Source: Amaurobius ferox
Taxonomy: Eukaryota; Arthropoda; Arachnida; Araneae; Amaurobiidae
NCBI GenBank assembly: GCA_951213105.1
Contig: OX578153.1
Coordinates: 58,476,520 to 58,540,519 of the forward strand
Length of the DNA stretch: 64,000 bases
Direction: 5' to 3'
The notes below the pieces were generated by a model. The model was not told the DNA's origin and searched no databases. It saw only the letters and a list, made by a program, of their open reading frames with translations. Shown here one piece after another: positions 11,350 to 23,532 of this stretch; the first letter of the stretch is position 1, and every line of letters begins with the position of its first letter. The position numbers and the translations under genes were made by a program.

Positions 11350-12385
11350 TACACGACTTTCCCTACAGACTCAAATTCTTTTTCTCTTTATTTCTTCAAT
11401 AATTCATTAAATGGAGTTTAATAGCACAAAATACCAAGAATAATTATTTTAAATAGCACCAAATTTACACTTTAAATTCAATTTTCGTTTTCATTTGGTA
11501 ACTGGGTGAATTTTTATAGGCATTATAGATGCGAAAAATCTGAAATATCTTGTAAATAGCTAGCCCTAAAGTAATGAGTTAGTCTTATTATTTTCATTCT
11601 AAAAAAAAAAAAAAAAAACAATCTTCTGAAACATACATTTCAGCATATGGAGTTTTATTTTATATTTTTTAGACGAATTTTCCGGGCCCTTTCGCAAAAA
11701 GAAATTTTTTTTCTTTTTTTTTTACTGAATAGTACTAAAATCTAACTAACACCAAAGTAACCCCTAAGTGACTTGAATATATATATATATATTATAATTT
11801 GGTCAATTACTTTTGAGTTAGGGTTACATTTCACAGACAGACACACAGACAAATACAACATACACACAGACGCTGCACTAAAAATTGTTTATTCATGTTT
11901 TAGAGGTCCCAAAACGAGTAGATCCGTCGAAAACTACCATTTGCGAGTTATTACACGTTCCAACACTTACCCAACGACCCTACCGTGCAGAAAACACCGG
12001 TTCTCGTTAGATCACAAAAGTCATGCAGCATCGGGCGCGGTTAGTACTTGGGTGGGTGACCACCTGGGAACACTTTGCACTTTTCGGGCGCGGTAGCCCG
12101 GTGGTTTACGCGCTGGATTTGCACTCTGCCACAACTGTCGCCGTGTTCATGCGGAGTACGATCACGTTAAACATATGGGTCTGTAAGTCCTTCTGAGAGG
12201 TTGGTGGTAGGGGAAGGAGGGTACGATCCCTGTGGATGCCTCCCCCACTGGTTTCCGGTCTAAATTGGGTGGCACTTCCCGGCCGTCCAAACGGTTACCT
12301 TCCACCTTTCTGATAGGTCGGACGGTCTGGATCTCAAAGTTCCAATACTTTTCCTTATACATTACCATGCATTACAGGGAAAGTA
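11350..12385 (+). mobile_element. D-family hairpin-ended element, copy D1 (SINE inserted)
   Basis: It begins with the ACGACTTTCCCTACAGACTC end, passes through an ACACACAGAC-type microsatellite and a GATCCGTCGAAAACT segment, and finishes at a palindrome-type end (12346-12385, TACTTTTCC...GGGAAAGTA). D elements share this plan and parts of both ends with the H family. The copy is interrupted by the SINE at 11969-12338. Copy D3 (54.7-56.1 kb) shows the unoccupied arrangement. It is non-coding. Confidence 0.75.
11969..12338 (+). mobile_element. SINE with 5S rRNA head plus tRNA-like head (full length)
   Basis: The 5' ~105 bp follow 5S rRNA from its start (CCCAACGACC, CACCGGTTCTCGTTAGATCA) through the internal control region (GCATCGGGCGCGGTTAGTAC, GGGTGACCACCTGGGAACAC). 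A tRNA-like domain starts at 12086 (GGGCGCGGTAGCCCGGTGG, A-box-like), but the B box present in the copy at 58.04 kb is missing. A shared SINE body and a 3' hairpin (CCGTCC/GGACGG) follow. It is flanked by GTTCCAACACTT (11957-11968) and GTTCCAATACTT (12339-12350), a 12-bp target duplication with one mismatch. 5S and tRNA promoters are both internal Pol III promoters, so this element is inferred to be transcribed from the 5S part. Confidence 0.88.
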
Positions 12386-13234
12386 AAATGCATACCGTTA
12401 AAAATATTATACGTAAAATTATTATTATAATCCTTTACTTATAATGACAAACAGCAAATTAAATTCCAATTATAAACATCACTGTCAAGGAATTAAAAAC
12501 ACTCAACATGATGAACAACACTGACATGAAATCAAGAAAAAGAAAGAACGCAATACTACAAAATGTACATACAAATAATCAAAATCGAATTACCACCCAT
12601 CACCATCAAACACTAAAAATATATATCGTACAACTGAATACAAAACACTGCATTGAAACTACACTAACAGAATACAAAATTGTCAAAACTGACATAAAAA
12701 ATATCCATCGACATCAGTTCTCACAAAAAATTCTCTAATTTCCAGTTTAAAAGCACGGCATGAACACTTTTTCCCACGCTTCAGGCAGATTTATTATAGA
12801 TCCCAGGGAATACTAAAATAAAAAAATCTAATTTGACCGGTACATGACTTTCCATACAGACTGAAATTCATTTTAATTTTTATTTCATTAATAATTCATT
12901 GAATTGAGTTTTATTGCACTAAATAACACGCATGCTTATTTTAAATTACACTGAATTGCACTTTTAATTCAGTTTTCGTTTTCATTTGGTAGCTGGACTT
13001 ATTCTCAAAACCGGTGGACTTTGCTGATGAAGTGAACTCTGAGATATTGATAGACTTCAAAGCGAGTGGATAATGACCAAGGAAGAAGCTAACCTGGAGG
13101 ATAGAAATAGCATCAGGAAGATAACCTGGAGCAATAGCAGGAGGAGGTCAGTCAGATTATCAGTTGCACGCCAATCTGATATTAGAGAGTGGAGAATGAA
13201 GAGTCCACTTCGATAATAAAAGATTGTTGCACTA
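12386..13234. other. Spacer containing a D-family 5' fragment (12839-13030)
   Basis: 12839-13030 matches the D-family left part (ACATGACTTTCCATACAGAC, then TTCATTTGGTAGCTGG). The rest shows no recognisable feature; short open frames here have no family resemblance. Confidence 0.5.
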
Positions 13235-14000
13235 TATAACAAAAAAGTCGACGTACCAAGAAGGAGTTGTCCGATTGTAATAAAAATTGGTGGAAGTGAA
13301 GAATATACATAGAAAAAGAAACGATAAAAATTTCAGAACAATTTAATGATTTAGAGTTTGACCGTATGCAAAGGGAGGAAGTCAATAAGGCGTTGGTCCA
13401 CCTCTGGCCTGGATGCAAGATATCACCCGCCGTGGCATAGACTGAGAAAGTTCACGGATGGTGTCCTGCGGAAGGTCTTGCCAAATTGTCTCAAACTGTC
13501 AGGCTAAATCGTCAACATTCCAGGATGGTTGTAATCGCCTTCCCATAACGTTCCTAATGTGCTCTATGGGAGAGAGATCAGGAAACCTAGCTGGCCAAGG
13601 AAGTGTTAGGCAAGCTTGAAGACAATTCATAGCAACACGCGCCGTGTGAGGCCAGGCATTATCTTGTTGAAAAGGGAGTCCGGGGTGTTGCAAAACGAAC
13701 GGTAACACAACCAGTCGTAGAATGTTGTCTACGTACCGCTGTGCTATTAGTGCGCCAGAAATGACTACCAAAGACGTAAGATATCCGCAGTCGAAATGCA
13801 ACAGAAATTTTGACCACTGATTCAGAATCGCTCCTTATATACACCTGCTGAATGTACAGTTCCGATGCGCTGGAGCTCCCACTATTTATTCATTGGACAC
13901 CAAATTTTATTCATTTGCATGCTCGCTCAAAATGTCTTTGCATACGAAATTTCATTACAACCGGACAACTCCTTCTTGTTACGTCGATTTTTTTGTTATA
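13235..14000 (-). mobile_element. Internally deleted Tc1-like DNA transposon
   Basis: The ends are long inverted repeats of about 50 bp: the left reads TATAACAAAAAAGTCGACGT and the right end is its reverse complement with few changes; both share an inner GAAGGAGTTGTCCG block. TA lies at both outer edges, as expected for Tc1/mariner TA insertion. At 766 bp it is shorter than an intact element (about 1.3-1.6 kb) and has lost the transposase N-terminal half. Confidence 0.85.
13385..13801 (-). pseudogene. Tc1-like transposase, C-terminal half (broken)
   Basis: The minus strand encodes the Tc1 catalytic end: QRYVDNILR, the catalytic-Asp segment FQQDNAWPHTA and SPIEHIRN carrying the third acidic residue (DDE type). 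After an in-frame TGA at about 13501 it continues as DLPQDTIRELSQSMPRR and ends CIQARGGPTPY. The helix-turn-helix DNA-binding domains and the first catalytic region are absent, so it cannot act alone; copies could move only if an intact relative supplies transposase. Confidence 0.85.
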
Positions 14001-15127
14001 GAGTATATTTCGTCCCAGTAGCTCATCGGTGCAAAGTCAGCTGACCATTTCGAAAATCTAGAGCTCAATTCCGGCTGGGACAGCAAGGTTCCTTACAAGT
14101 TTTATCTCCTTCTCTCTAACTCCATGGTTTTAACAGTCTGTATAGCTTTTCCTTGCAAATCGTATATATATAATGATTTCTTCAACAATGGCAATATTTC
14201 ATCATCTTAATTCAATTCTGACAATTGAAGGGCGTTTCAATTTTCACATCTCTGTTGACGAATCATCATCTCGACCCTGACAGAGGACCTTATTAAAATA
14301 TTTGACCTCCCTTTTATTAAAGAGAGTGCAGGGTGAAGCAGATATCGTCATTTCTCTCACTGAAGTGGGGAATTGGAGAATATAAAATAACACGGGTTAG
14401 CACTTTTGTATTTACTAGCTGCGGGGGGCCGTACATTTAACTCGACACATTTTTAATTGACGCTTTTTCAGTGGTGACACATTTTAATAGGCACAGCTAA
14501 CGCTAGGCAACGATAGAACAGAAAATACAGATCATGAAGTTATAGAAAATGTAGGTAAAACTCCTGTGGCTGACACGGTTGAAAATGCCACAACGCATTG
14601 AGAGTTATATCTAATAGATGTTTCTAATGTTAGTAAAGTGCCCTTTGTTTCCATTTGACAGGATAGAGGGATATAGTATTAAGAAAATGTTGATTATTTT
14701 TAAATTGAGATTCCCTAATTGCCAGTATAAATAATCAGTATTTTTTCACAGTTGTAGAACAGAGCTCAGAATATAGGGAGATAAAAATAAATTGTAAGGT
14801 AACATACTTTTGAATACGTAGGAATAGGCCCTATTGTTTCAGTTCTAATTTGCATTTCGCTATTAATTAATTTGTACACAATTGACTGTTTAAATAAATA
14901 TTTTAAGCCTTTCACCATAGAAATACATACAATGCAGGGGCACTGACCTTATATCAGCGCCATCTGAAATCTGAATTATTGTCTCAAATGATATTGGCAT
15001 TTTCTCACTATGGTGTTTTTATTCCTTTTCTTACCTTCACACTCTGAAACATTCTGCAATCTTTGCTCATTTGTTTCAGTTACTTTATTGATAATTTCAG
15101 CAAACTAACAAGTAAAACCCCAATTAC

Positions 15128-15159
<32 letters not shown>

Positions 15160-15166
15160 GTAATTG

Positions 15167-15207
<41 letters not shown>

Positions 15208-16019
15208 GTAGCGCAAACAAAAGTGGTCAGAATTAACCTTTTTGCTGAATGGCAAAGGGGTTGTTTACTTTATTTAAAACATGAAGGTAGAAAAAAAAAA
15301 TTATCTCTATGATTTGAAACTTCACCAAAAGTTATATGTCAAATATTTTTTATTTTGTTGAGCTTTGTCACTAGATAGATGAATATGCAAAGAAATACAT
15401 ACACACGGTGAAAGGAGTTAATGTAGGAAAAATAATAATACTAATTCATGCAATTTTTAAATTTTTTTTTTTCATTCACAGTATATTTCAGTAAAGGCTA
15501 CAGTGTTGAAAACCTCTGTGTATAATTGTTTACTTTTATTTATTCCTACTACATCTAAGCCATTGCGTCTCGATAGAGTCCCCCCTCCACCCCACCCCCC
15601 AACCCACACACACTTAACCCCCCCCCCCCCCCGCCTCATAAAATAATCTTAATACGCCACTGATTTTCACTTCTGTTTTTTCACTTCCGGCCCAAACATT
15701 TTCATTAATGTATCTACTTCTCAGGATTGGCTAATGATAGAGCTTAGATGATGACTGATATGGATTCTGCATTAAATTCTAGAGGCGGTAGGAGAATTCA
15801 CTAAGGATTTCAAGTTCCGGTTCTGAAAATGTTGCTTCCGATTTGTATGACTATACGAAGTAAGTATGCAAAAGAATAAAAATGTCAAAAATAAAATACA
15901 TACTCTCATGCGTCACCGTATAACGACTCACTACATTTTTTGTTGTGAATTCATTGTAGTAAATTCAACATGGTAGATGTGGAGGACATTTAAAACATAA
16001 AACGCATGATTGAATTACC
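14001..16019. other. AT-rich spacer with simple repeats
   Basis: No coding region was recognised. Notable items are an AT palindrome at 15119-15168, a C-rich tract at 15580-15633 (G-quadruplex potential on the minus strand) and one isolated unit at about 15655-15835 related to the array at the right edge of the window (ATGATGACTGATATGGATTC, TCTAGAGG). Confidence 0.5.
15119..15168. repeat. Perfect AT-rich palindrome
   Basis: CCCAATTACATATA on the left is answered by TATATGTAATTGGG on the right, with an AT-dinucleotide centre. A longer AT run follows at 15171-15201. Such a structure can extrude as a cruciform. Confidence 0.85.
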
Positions 16020-16190
16020 ACAACAACACACCATTATTCTGCTTCAAGAATGCGGTCACCTTTTCTTTGAGTCTGATCTTTAAAATCACCGCTTTATTAA
16101 TTCTAACCATTTTGCAATACTTGCCACATTCTCAAACTGCGCGATAAAAAATTCGACACTTTCGTCTTTAAAGCCATTAAAAATTGGCAA
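16020..16190 (-). pseudogene. Possible LTR-retrotransposon gag fragment
   Basis: The minus strand reads ESVEFFIAQFENVASIAKW in one frame and, after a one-base shift, AVILKIRLKEKVTAFLKQ. The order resembles the gag region of some Gypsy/BEL-type arthropod elements (FxxQFExVAxxxxW...ILKxxLKxxAxxFL). No LTRs, protease or pol were found nearby. The resemblance is from memory and is weak. Confidence 0.3.
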
Positions 16191-17869
16191 TAAATTTATT
16201 ATTTAGAAGTTAATCCATTTTTGAATTATTACTATTTCTTGGTGGCATTTAAAATACAAAATTATCCCTTCCAAAATCTAAAACTATAAAATGACAGTAC
16301 ATAACATACAACTCAAAATATTACACATCATACACTTTTAAATGCAAATATCTTTAATACAGTTTCAACAAATTTTATATTCAATTTTATATTATACTTT
16401 CAATTAATGAATGTGCATATTTGAATTTTATCAATACCATTACTTAGTGATCACACGAGCCTGCATTAAAATTATTAATCATTTCTTTAAATTATTTGTA
16501 TTAAACATCAGTAGTGTTAAATTTTCCATGAAAATTTTAAACTCGCATAAAAAGCGTCACGAAGACAAAAATGGGGTGCAACAACCCACACTTAACACAA
16601 CAACCCACCATTAATTCTTTTCACGAGTTCTTAAAATATAATAATTAATTAACATTCTACACATTGAATTCCACAATTATAACTTTTAAAATAAACATCA
16701 TCTATTTACATATACTATTGTTAAGCGTGAAATTACATTGATCTTATTAAACTTTTAAGGAGGAGAAAATGCACGTCTGGACAGGTTCTTATATTTTTCC
16801 AAAAATCATATATCTGACCTAAAATATATGCAAATTTGCACATATCTCTGTTTATCACTCTGTTGCTCATCATGCTTGGAATATTGGCCGTTGCTATCAT
16901 TTTGCCTGAGGTCCAGCTACGTTCTCCGTATTTTGAGGTCAGTTTTCGCTTTCCTCACACTTTCAAATTTCAACATAACCACTATACATTCTTATATATG
17001 GACGCTTCACCACCATCGTTGCTTATTAAACGTACTCTTGGACATTCTGCACTCCAATTTTTTAAAGCACACTTTTGGATATTCTGGACTCCAATCCAAC
17101 TGAAACACAACACTCGGACCTCCCTAGCCTGAATCTAGTATCATTAATTCTCCCCTCGTTGCCACATCATTTTGCATGAGGTCCAGATACGCCCTCCGTA
17201 TCTTTATTGGCTGCTCCTGAGTGCGATGTAGCATCGTTGCTTAATTGGCTACTTTATTATCTAATACTGCTTGGTTTAAGCCTTGGCCCTAAGGAGATTT
17301 TTGCCCCTACCACACCTGCAATTTGTGTGAACTGAATTCATTGGGGTTATGACCTCCCAGGTCAAGACTGTCATAAAATGGAGTCTATAAATTTGTGCTT
17401 TGTTTCGTTGTACGTATCGTATAAATCTCAAAACTGCATAATTATCTCCTGGTCTCACAGTAGACGTAGGAGGGTAGGTAGAGATTATGTGTCATTGAAT
17501 TTGATTCTTTGAGTAATTACTTTGCTGCTTAATCAGATGCACATTCGGTCATAAATCTTGGTGTCTGTGTATAACAGTTGCTTGCTCGTCTGGCGCGAAG
17601 ACTCCTTCTGTGTAATTAATTCTGTGTACATTTTAATCAACTATTTTTTTAAATGTATTACTTTTTTAAACTATAGCAGCTGGTTCGTTTAAAATATTTT
17701 CCTGTTAAAAAAATTTTTGAATTATATACGTTCAGGAGATACACGCAAAATCATGTACTAGTTCACATGAAGTAACATCAAATGAACAGAATAATGTTCT
17801 TGGAAAAATGTTAATTTGCAACAATAATACCATAAAGTGAAGCAGATATCACTATATTTTAAATAGTAA
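16191..17869. other. AT-rich spacer with a diverged local repeat
   Basis: TTTGCCTGAGGTCCAGCTAC (16901) and TTTGCATGAGGTCCAGATAC (17170) mark a ~270-bp diverged duplication. Related phrases (GTAGCATCGTTGCTTAATTG) recur in the duplication at 23.2 kb. A 98-codon frame (16836-17132, +) with a hydrophobic start overlaps it; I recognise no family and consider it chance. Confidence 0.4.
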
Positions 17870-18880
17870 TTGCATTCCATAAAAAGTTTTGTTTCAAGTA
17901 AAGCAAACTATACTAAAAAAATCTGTCATCGTAATAAAAAGTAATCTGTAATCACAAGAGAAACTTATTGTTATAATTAAGCTGTACTAAAACTATCCGT
18001 AAAGTAAGAGACAATTAATCAGTATCGCAAGAGAAAATTATTGTTACAGATAAATTGCACTGAAACAATCCGTCATTGTAAGAAAAAAACAATCTGTAAT
18101 CGTACAAAAACATATTGTATCAAATAAACTGCACCAGAACAATCCGTATCGTAAGAGAAAAATAATCAGTAATCGTAACAGAAAATTATTGTTACAGATA
18201 CACTGAACTAAACAATCCGTCATTGTATGAGAAAAGTAATCATAAGAAAACTTATTGTTACAGATAAACTGTACTAAGCAATCCACCATCCTAAGAGAAT
18301 ATAAATCAATAATCGTAATAAAACTTATTGTTACAGATAAGCTGCAGTGAAACAATCCGTCATTGTAATAGAAAAATTATCTGTAATCGTAAAAAAACGT
18401 ATTATATCAAATAAACTGCACTAGAACAATCCGTAATCGTAAGAGAAAAGTAATCAGTAATAGTAAGAGAAAATTATTGTTACAGATAAACTGCACTTAT
18501 AGCAGTCCGTCGTCATCACTGGAGAATATAAATCACTAGAAACTTATTCTCACAGATAAATTGCACTGAAAGAATCCGACATCGCAAGACAAGAATAATC
18601 GGCTATCGTATAAAAACATATTGTATTTAATAAACTACACTAAAACAATCCGTATCGTAAAAGAAAAGTGGATAAACAATACTGAAACAATTTGGCATAG
18701 TAGGAGAAAAATTATCCGTAATTGTATAAAAATATTTTGTTTCAAATAAACTGCACTAAACAATCCGTATCATAAGAAAAAAGTAATTAGCAATCGTGAA
18801 AGAAACTTATTTTTTCAGATAAACGAAACAATCACCGAAACAATCACCGAAACAATCCGTCAATGTAAGAGAAAAATAAA
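17870..18880. repeat. 74-bp tandem array with two unit types
   Basis: About 13 diverged units of roughly 74 bp carry the order ACAATCCGTCAT, GTAAGAGAAAA, ATCAGTAATCGTA. One unit type ends TTATTGTTACAGATAAACTG, and the other has ATATTGTATCAAATAAACTG. The second type occurs near 18060, 18347, 18568 and 18690, i.e. every two to four units. The array directly abuts repeat C2. Confidence 0.85.
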
Positions 18881-19848
18881 AAGAACGTTCAATCATACAT
18901 AAAGCATTGATTATAAAACACTTTCCAACTAAAATGTAATTTTATTTAAGCATCTAAAGTGAGATGCATTCAGCTGCGATATTTTTTTAATTATCACAGA
19001 ACTACAATAATTTATTTTACTTGAAAACTTAAAACTTCATCGAAAAAAATAAACTTTATTCAAATGACGTCATCAAAATATAAATCGTCTGGCTCTCTAT
19101 GTAAAAGCAATCAATATTTCATTCATTCACTTTTTTCCAGACTCCATAGTTAAATAATTTTGTTTTAAAAAAAATCAGCAATTCTTATACAACTCATCTT
19201 AAAATCGTTTATTTACATTCTGCATTCATTAAAACTAGGCTTAGTTGTAGAAATAATCAAAATTTGATAATCATTTAAACTAAGAAATGTTGTAATTGCT
19301 TTGGCGCAGAATATAGATGCACAGAAAATATACAAAAATAAAGCGATTTTAGGACGGATGCTACACTAAACATAAATTTAAGAGAACTTTAAAAATCACG
19401 GTTTTGACTCTGGGAGAAAAAAGTTGGATGCCATATTTTATTTTGAAGTGGGTCACGTGATCCCTTCATATTTTATGGATGCTATTATTTTAATTTTTAT
19501 TTAAAAATCTACTGAACATATTATGCTGAATTTTTTTTTATAAATTTTATGGAATAATTTGAAAATTTCCTAAAATCGTCGAAGAAATTTGTCAATTTTA
19601 ACTTTGCTTACAAAATGTTTGAATAATTATGTCCCATGGGGTTCAGTGTATGTTATTTTTTCAATGAGGGTTAAATCCAAAACTAATTGGGTGATATTAT
19701 TCATTTACATTTACATATGTTCCACAGACTGTCTCAGCAACATACTAAAATGTCATTATGGTAAAGTCATTTTTATCGTGCGAACGGACAGACAGACAGA
19801 ACGGACAAAGTCATAAAAACTTTTCAACTGTGTTGTAAAGTGTTAAAA
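18881..19848 (+). repeat. C-family repeat, copy C2 (near full length)
   Basis: It starts with TCAATCATACATAAAGCATT, passes through TTCAAATGACGTCATCAAAA and GTGGGTCACGTGATCCCTTC, then a GACA repeat (19787-19804), and ends with an imperfect hairpin formed by CTTTTCAAC and GTTGTAAAG. Both ends can fold. It is non-coding, about 970 bp long, and its class is unknown. Confidence 0.75.
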
Positions 19849-22800
19849 ATGAACAGCGTTGCCCACGATTCTAAGTCGCACCCTGTTTTTAGAGAAATAC
19901 GGTATATCGCTATTGTTGCGAAAAAAATTCTATGCACATTTTATGTGCTTTTGCAAATTTTATGTGCAGATGCTATTAGTCACATAATCTATAAAATGAT
20001 AATGCTCATCCCAGAAGTCGCACATGTCGAAAAAATTAGACTAGGTGGTGAAATTTAAAGATCAAATTATCGGTCTTTACCAATTTGGCCAAAGCCATAG
20101 ACAAATTAGCCACCCATTCCAAATCACTTCAACATCTTTTTTTCTTTTGTTTTTTTTTAGGGGGGGGGGGAGGGTTGAATGGGTGAATAGTGTGAATATA
20201 CGATAATTACTGTACATTACAAGGTCAGAAATGTAAGAATATCAAACATCGCAATTTCGAGCGTGAGTAATTTACATACAATATTATTTATCGTCTGCCG
20301 AGTAGAAACGAACATAATATCAAACAACATAATTTATAGTGTGAATAATTTGTTATTATCGTTTGCCAAATGGCAACAAGCATATGCCCATGTTCAACAA
20401 TTCGGGTTTGTTTACGTTATTCGCTTTTCATAAAATAAGAAACAACGTTATTTTAAAATACCTTTTTGCAATATAAAATACCTTTAAAATACCTTTTTGC
20501 GCTTTATACGCACTATTTTTGTCTTATTTTTTAACTTTCAGCTGATTAAATAAATTCTAAACCAGAGTTAAAGTTCCATACGTTCATTGAAGATTCTCGG
20601 TAAGCGTACAGTTAGGCCTAATCAACGTTTAGAGCTTCCGCCATTATTTTTCGTTCGCTTGAAGAAGATAACATCAAAACCGATTTAATGAGATAATTTT
20701 GAGTCGTTTTCCTGAAAATGTATTCTTTTTGGAGATATCTTTGATATAAAACAAAATTCAAGATTTTTTCTTTTATAAACTTTCCGTGAATAAAAATTTT
20801 CCCGTGTTTTTAACAGATACTCACTAGTTATATATACATTTCAGTTTGATCAATTTTCCAATTTTATAATTGATTTCATGAGGTTGCAAGAAGTAATTAA
20901 CAGGAACCTTTATTACCTGAATTCGAATCGAGCCTTTTTGATGTGATGTCTATGTGTCCGTGTGTCTATGGATGCGATATCTCACGAACAAATGGAGTGT
21001 TTCGAACGGAATTTGGTACAGATCGGTAATACTGGTACCCAATTGACTTTAGATCCACCAATTTTCGAAGAAATTTCGAAAGATTCATTAAAAAATAAGA
21101 ATCACCCAGCCAGAAGAAGACCTAAATTGAATCCCCTGATAGGTCAGTACGATCACCCAGCCAGAAGAAGGTCTAAATTGAATCCCCTCCCACGATCGTC
21201 CAAATGCTGGAACGAACTTCAGTGTCGTTGGCCCGACATCTCTTCAACAACACGTGTCTTCTGAAATGAAAACAGCTCGGAAAACGGGTCCCGGTCTCTA
21301 ATAACGTGATCTACTTATTTCAGCTCATTCGCATACACCGACCAACTACGTTTGTCTCGCAATTTACATAATTATACGGTCAAAGCTTCATGGTGTTGCA
21401 TTATCTGTGCCGGGTAGGTTCATTAGGTTGGTATTTTTGTTTAGGTCAAATCTTGCAAACATTTTTTGTTCCACTCCTATCGAACCGAATTTCCTAAAAT
21501 TTTGCACAAATACGTATTTGAGACAAATTTCTCAAATTTAAGTTAACAAATCGCCGAATTCTAAACCTCCTTCCACCCCCACCCCCATCTCCCTTAGATT
21601 CATGCTCAGAGTAAAAATCACATTGTTGTAAGATAATTAAAAATGAGTCTAATGTTCAGTTTTGCTTCTGCATATATAGTATTTATAATCCCACTGTTGC
21701 CAAATAGTTAAACATAAGTCCAATACTCAGCCTCGTAATCGTGGAACAATAGAAGCAATAATATAGATATGACATATATAAAAATGTTGTTCATTCATTC
21801 AAATTTCTCTTTAACAATTTTGACCTAAAAATCCGTCATTCTTATATATGTCATTTCTATGTTATCACTTCTATCGCTCTTAAAATCCTGTTAATTTCCA
21901 AATACATTTATTTCATTTATGGGTGCCCCACAATTTCCTTTTTAGTCACATATGAGCAAGAACATTGTGATAGCTAAAAATTATTTTTTTGCTTTTTAGT
22001 GCATTTAATGCATTAAAACCCTGTAACTTAAAAAGTTTTTCGCAGATATATACTTTCAATTATTATTAGCATTAATATATAACTCTATAACTTAGAAAAA
22101 ATTTATTGAAAATTTCTATTATACTTCCTCAGCATCTATAGATTTACCATAAGTATAGGGAAACATCGAATTCGAACAAATAAAAGCAAAAACTTTGTCG
22201 TTCAAAATACTTTGTTTAATTGTTTACATGTAACTTAAATATAAAGAAATTGTGGAAATTGTGTTGAAGGTTAGTCATTGCAATATATATTTTAATTGAA
22301 ATTATTCTCCAAATACTAGTGCATTTTTAGTGTCTAAAATTTTCATCTGGTATTTTACATTTTTTCTAGAAGCGAAATCGTTTCAAAAATACTTTATTTA
22401 CATTCCATAATACAGGGACTAACAATTCTTTGAATCGATAGAACACAAACGTAACAAATTATGACTAGAGTAGATATGAAGTTTTGAAAAAGGTATTTTT
22501 TGACTAATGTGTTTTTTTTAAAGTCAAGAATTTCGAATTAGATTTAGCTTTCTGTTCGTTGTCATTGAACCGTGACAGAAGCGACATTATTGTACCACCA
22601 CGCGCTTATTTCTAAAATTGTTCGTATATGATTAGCATATTTTGTGTGCTTCGGTTATTTCCGATTGCTCTTATCTCCAATCTCAAGCTTGCATCCCAAG
22701 TTCTGCATTCGATCTAAGTGGTTAAGTATTGTAATTTCTTTTCTTTGGGCAGTGATATACGTAAGCTGAAACCTCTCTATAGTGTGAATTTTGTAAATAT

Positions 22801-23185
22801 AGGAATACCTCTAATATAAGTCTTTTTATAGATATTTCTGCAAGATAATTTATATAATTAATACGAAAAGATTGCAATGAAGTAAAAATAAATCGATAAA
22901 TAAAAGAATGTTTTAACGCAGAGAAACTTTTTCATATAGTGTTTTTTTTTTATTTCCAATTAAATTTTATTATTGTTCTATTTTTAATAGACATGATTTT
23001 ATAAGGGTAAATATAAAGATTTATATAAAGATTAATTCCATGTCATCACTGGTACTCGGATGAGAATCCTGGATTATCGCTACAGTATGATGACTGTATA
23101 TCCATCCATTGGCCAGGTTAAGCGGCCATACTACGGATAGCAGGTTTGAAAATGGATACAAAGTTTTTCCTCTTTATACCTATTC
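19849..23185. other. AT-rich spacer with an old H-like remnant
   Basis: 20935-21090 (+) resembles the H-family interior (TTTTGATGTGATGTCTATGT, TCACGAACAAATGGAGTG, GGAATTTGGTACA). Next to it, a 51-bp direct repeat with CACCCAGCCAGAAGAAG lies at 21103 and 21154. A poly-G tract sits at about 20159-20170. I see no gene in the remaining ~2.5 kb. Confidence 0.45.
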
Positions 23186-23532
23186 TTCCTCCTTGGCGAC
23201 TCCCTCTCATCTTTTCGATTGCATGGGAGCCTCCTTAATTCTTCTAATAGAAGACCAGAAGAGGGTAGCATCATTGCTTTATGGGCAGCGTGTTTTTTTT
23301 TTAATGTGACCTAGCATTTTTTAGGTCAAGTGGTTTAGCAACAACAACAGCATAAAGATTCCTCCTTGGCGACTCCCTCTCATCTTTTCGATTGCATGGG
23401 AGCCTCCTTAATTCTTCTAATAGAAGACCAGAAGAGGGTAGCCTCATTGCTTTATGGGCATCGTGTTCTTTTGAATGTGACCTAGCATTTTCTAGGTCAA
23501 GTGGTTTAGCAACAACAACAGCATAAAGATTA
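23186..23532. repeat. 173-bp direct tandem duplication
   Basis: CCTTGGCGACTCCCTCTCAT occurs at 23191 and 23364 and the copies are nearly identical throughout. Each ends with AGCAACAACAACAGCATAAA, a (CAA)n tail like that of the SINEs here, so the unit may be a retroposon body. No tRNA-like head is visible. Confidence 0.9.

Noticed and set aside
11969..12080. Functional 5S rRNA gene
   Set aside because: The control region carries several changes, the 3' end of 5S is missing and it is fused in the same way to a SINE body in two places with target duplications.
16836..17132. Small secreted or membrane protein gene
   Set aside because: The hydrophobic start lies in a diverged local repeat shared with 17.17 kb and 23.2 kb, and an alternative frame is equally open.
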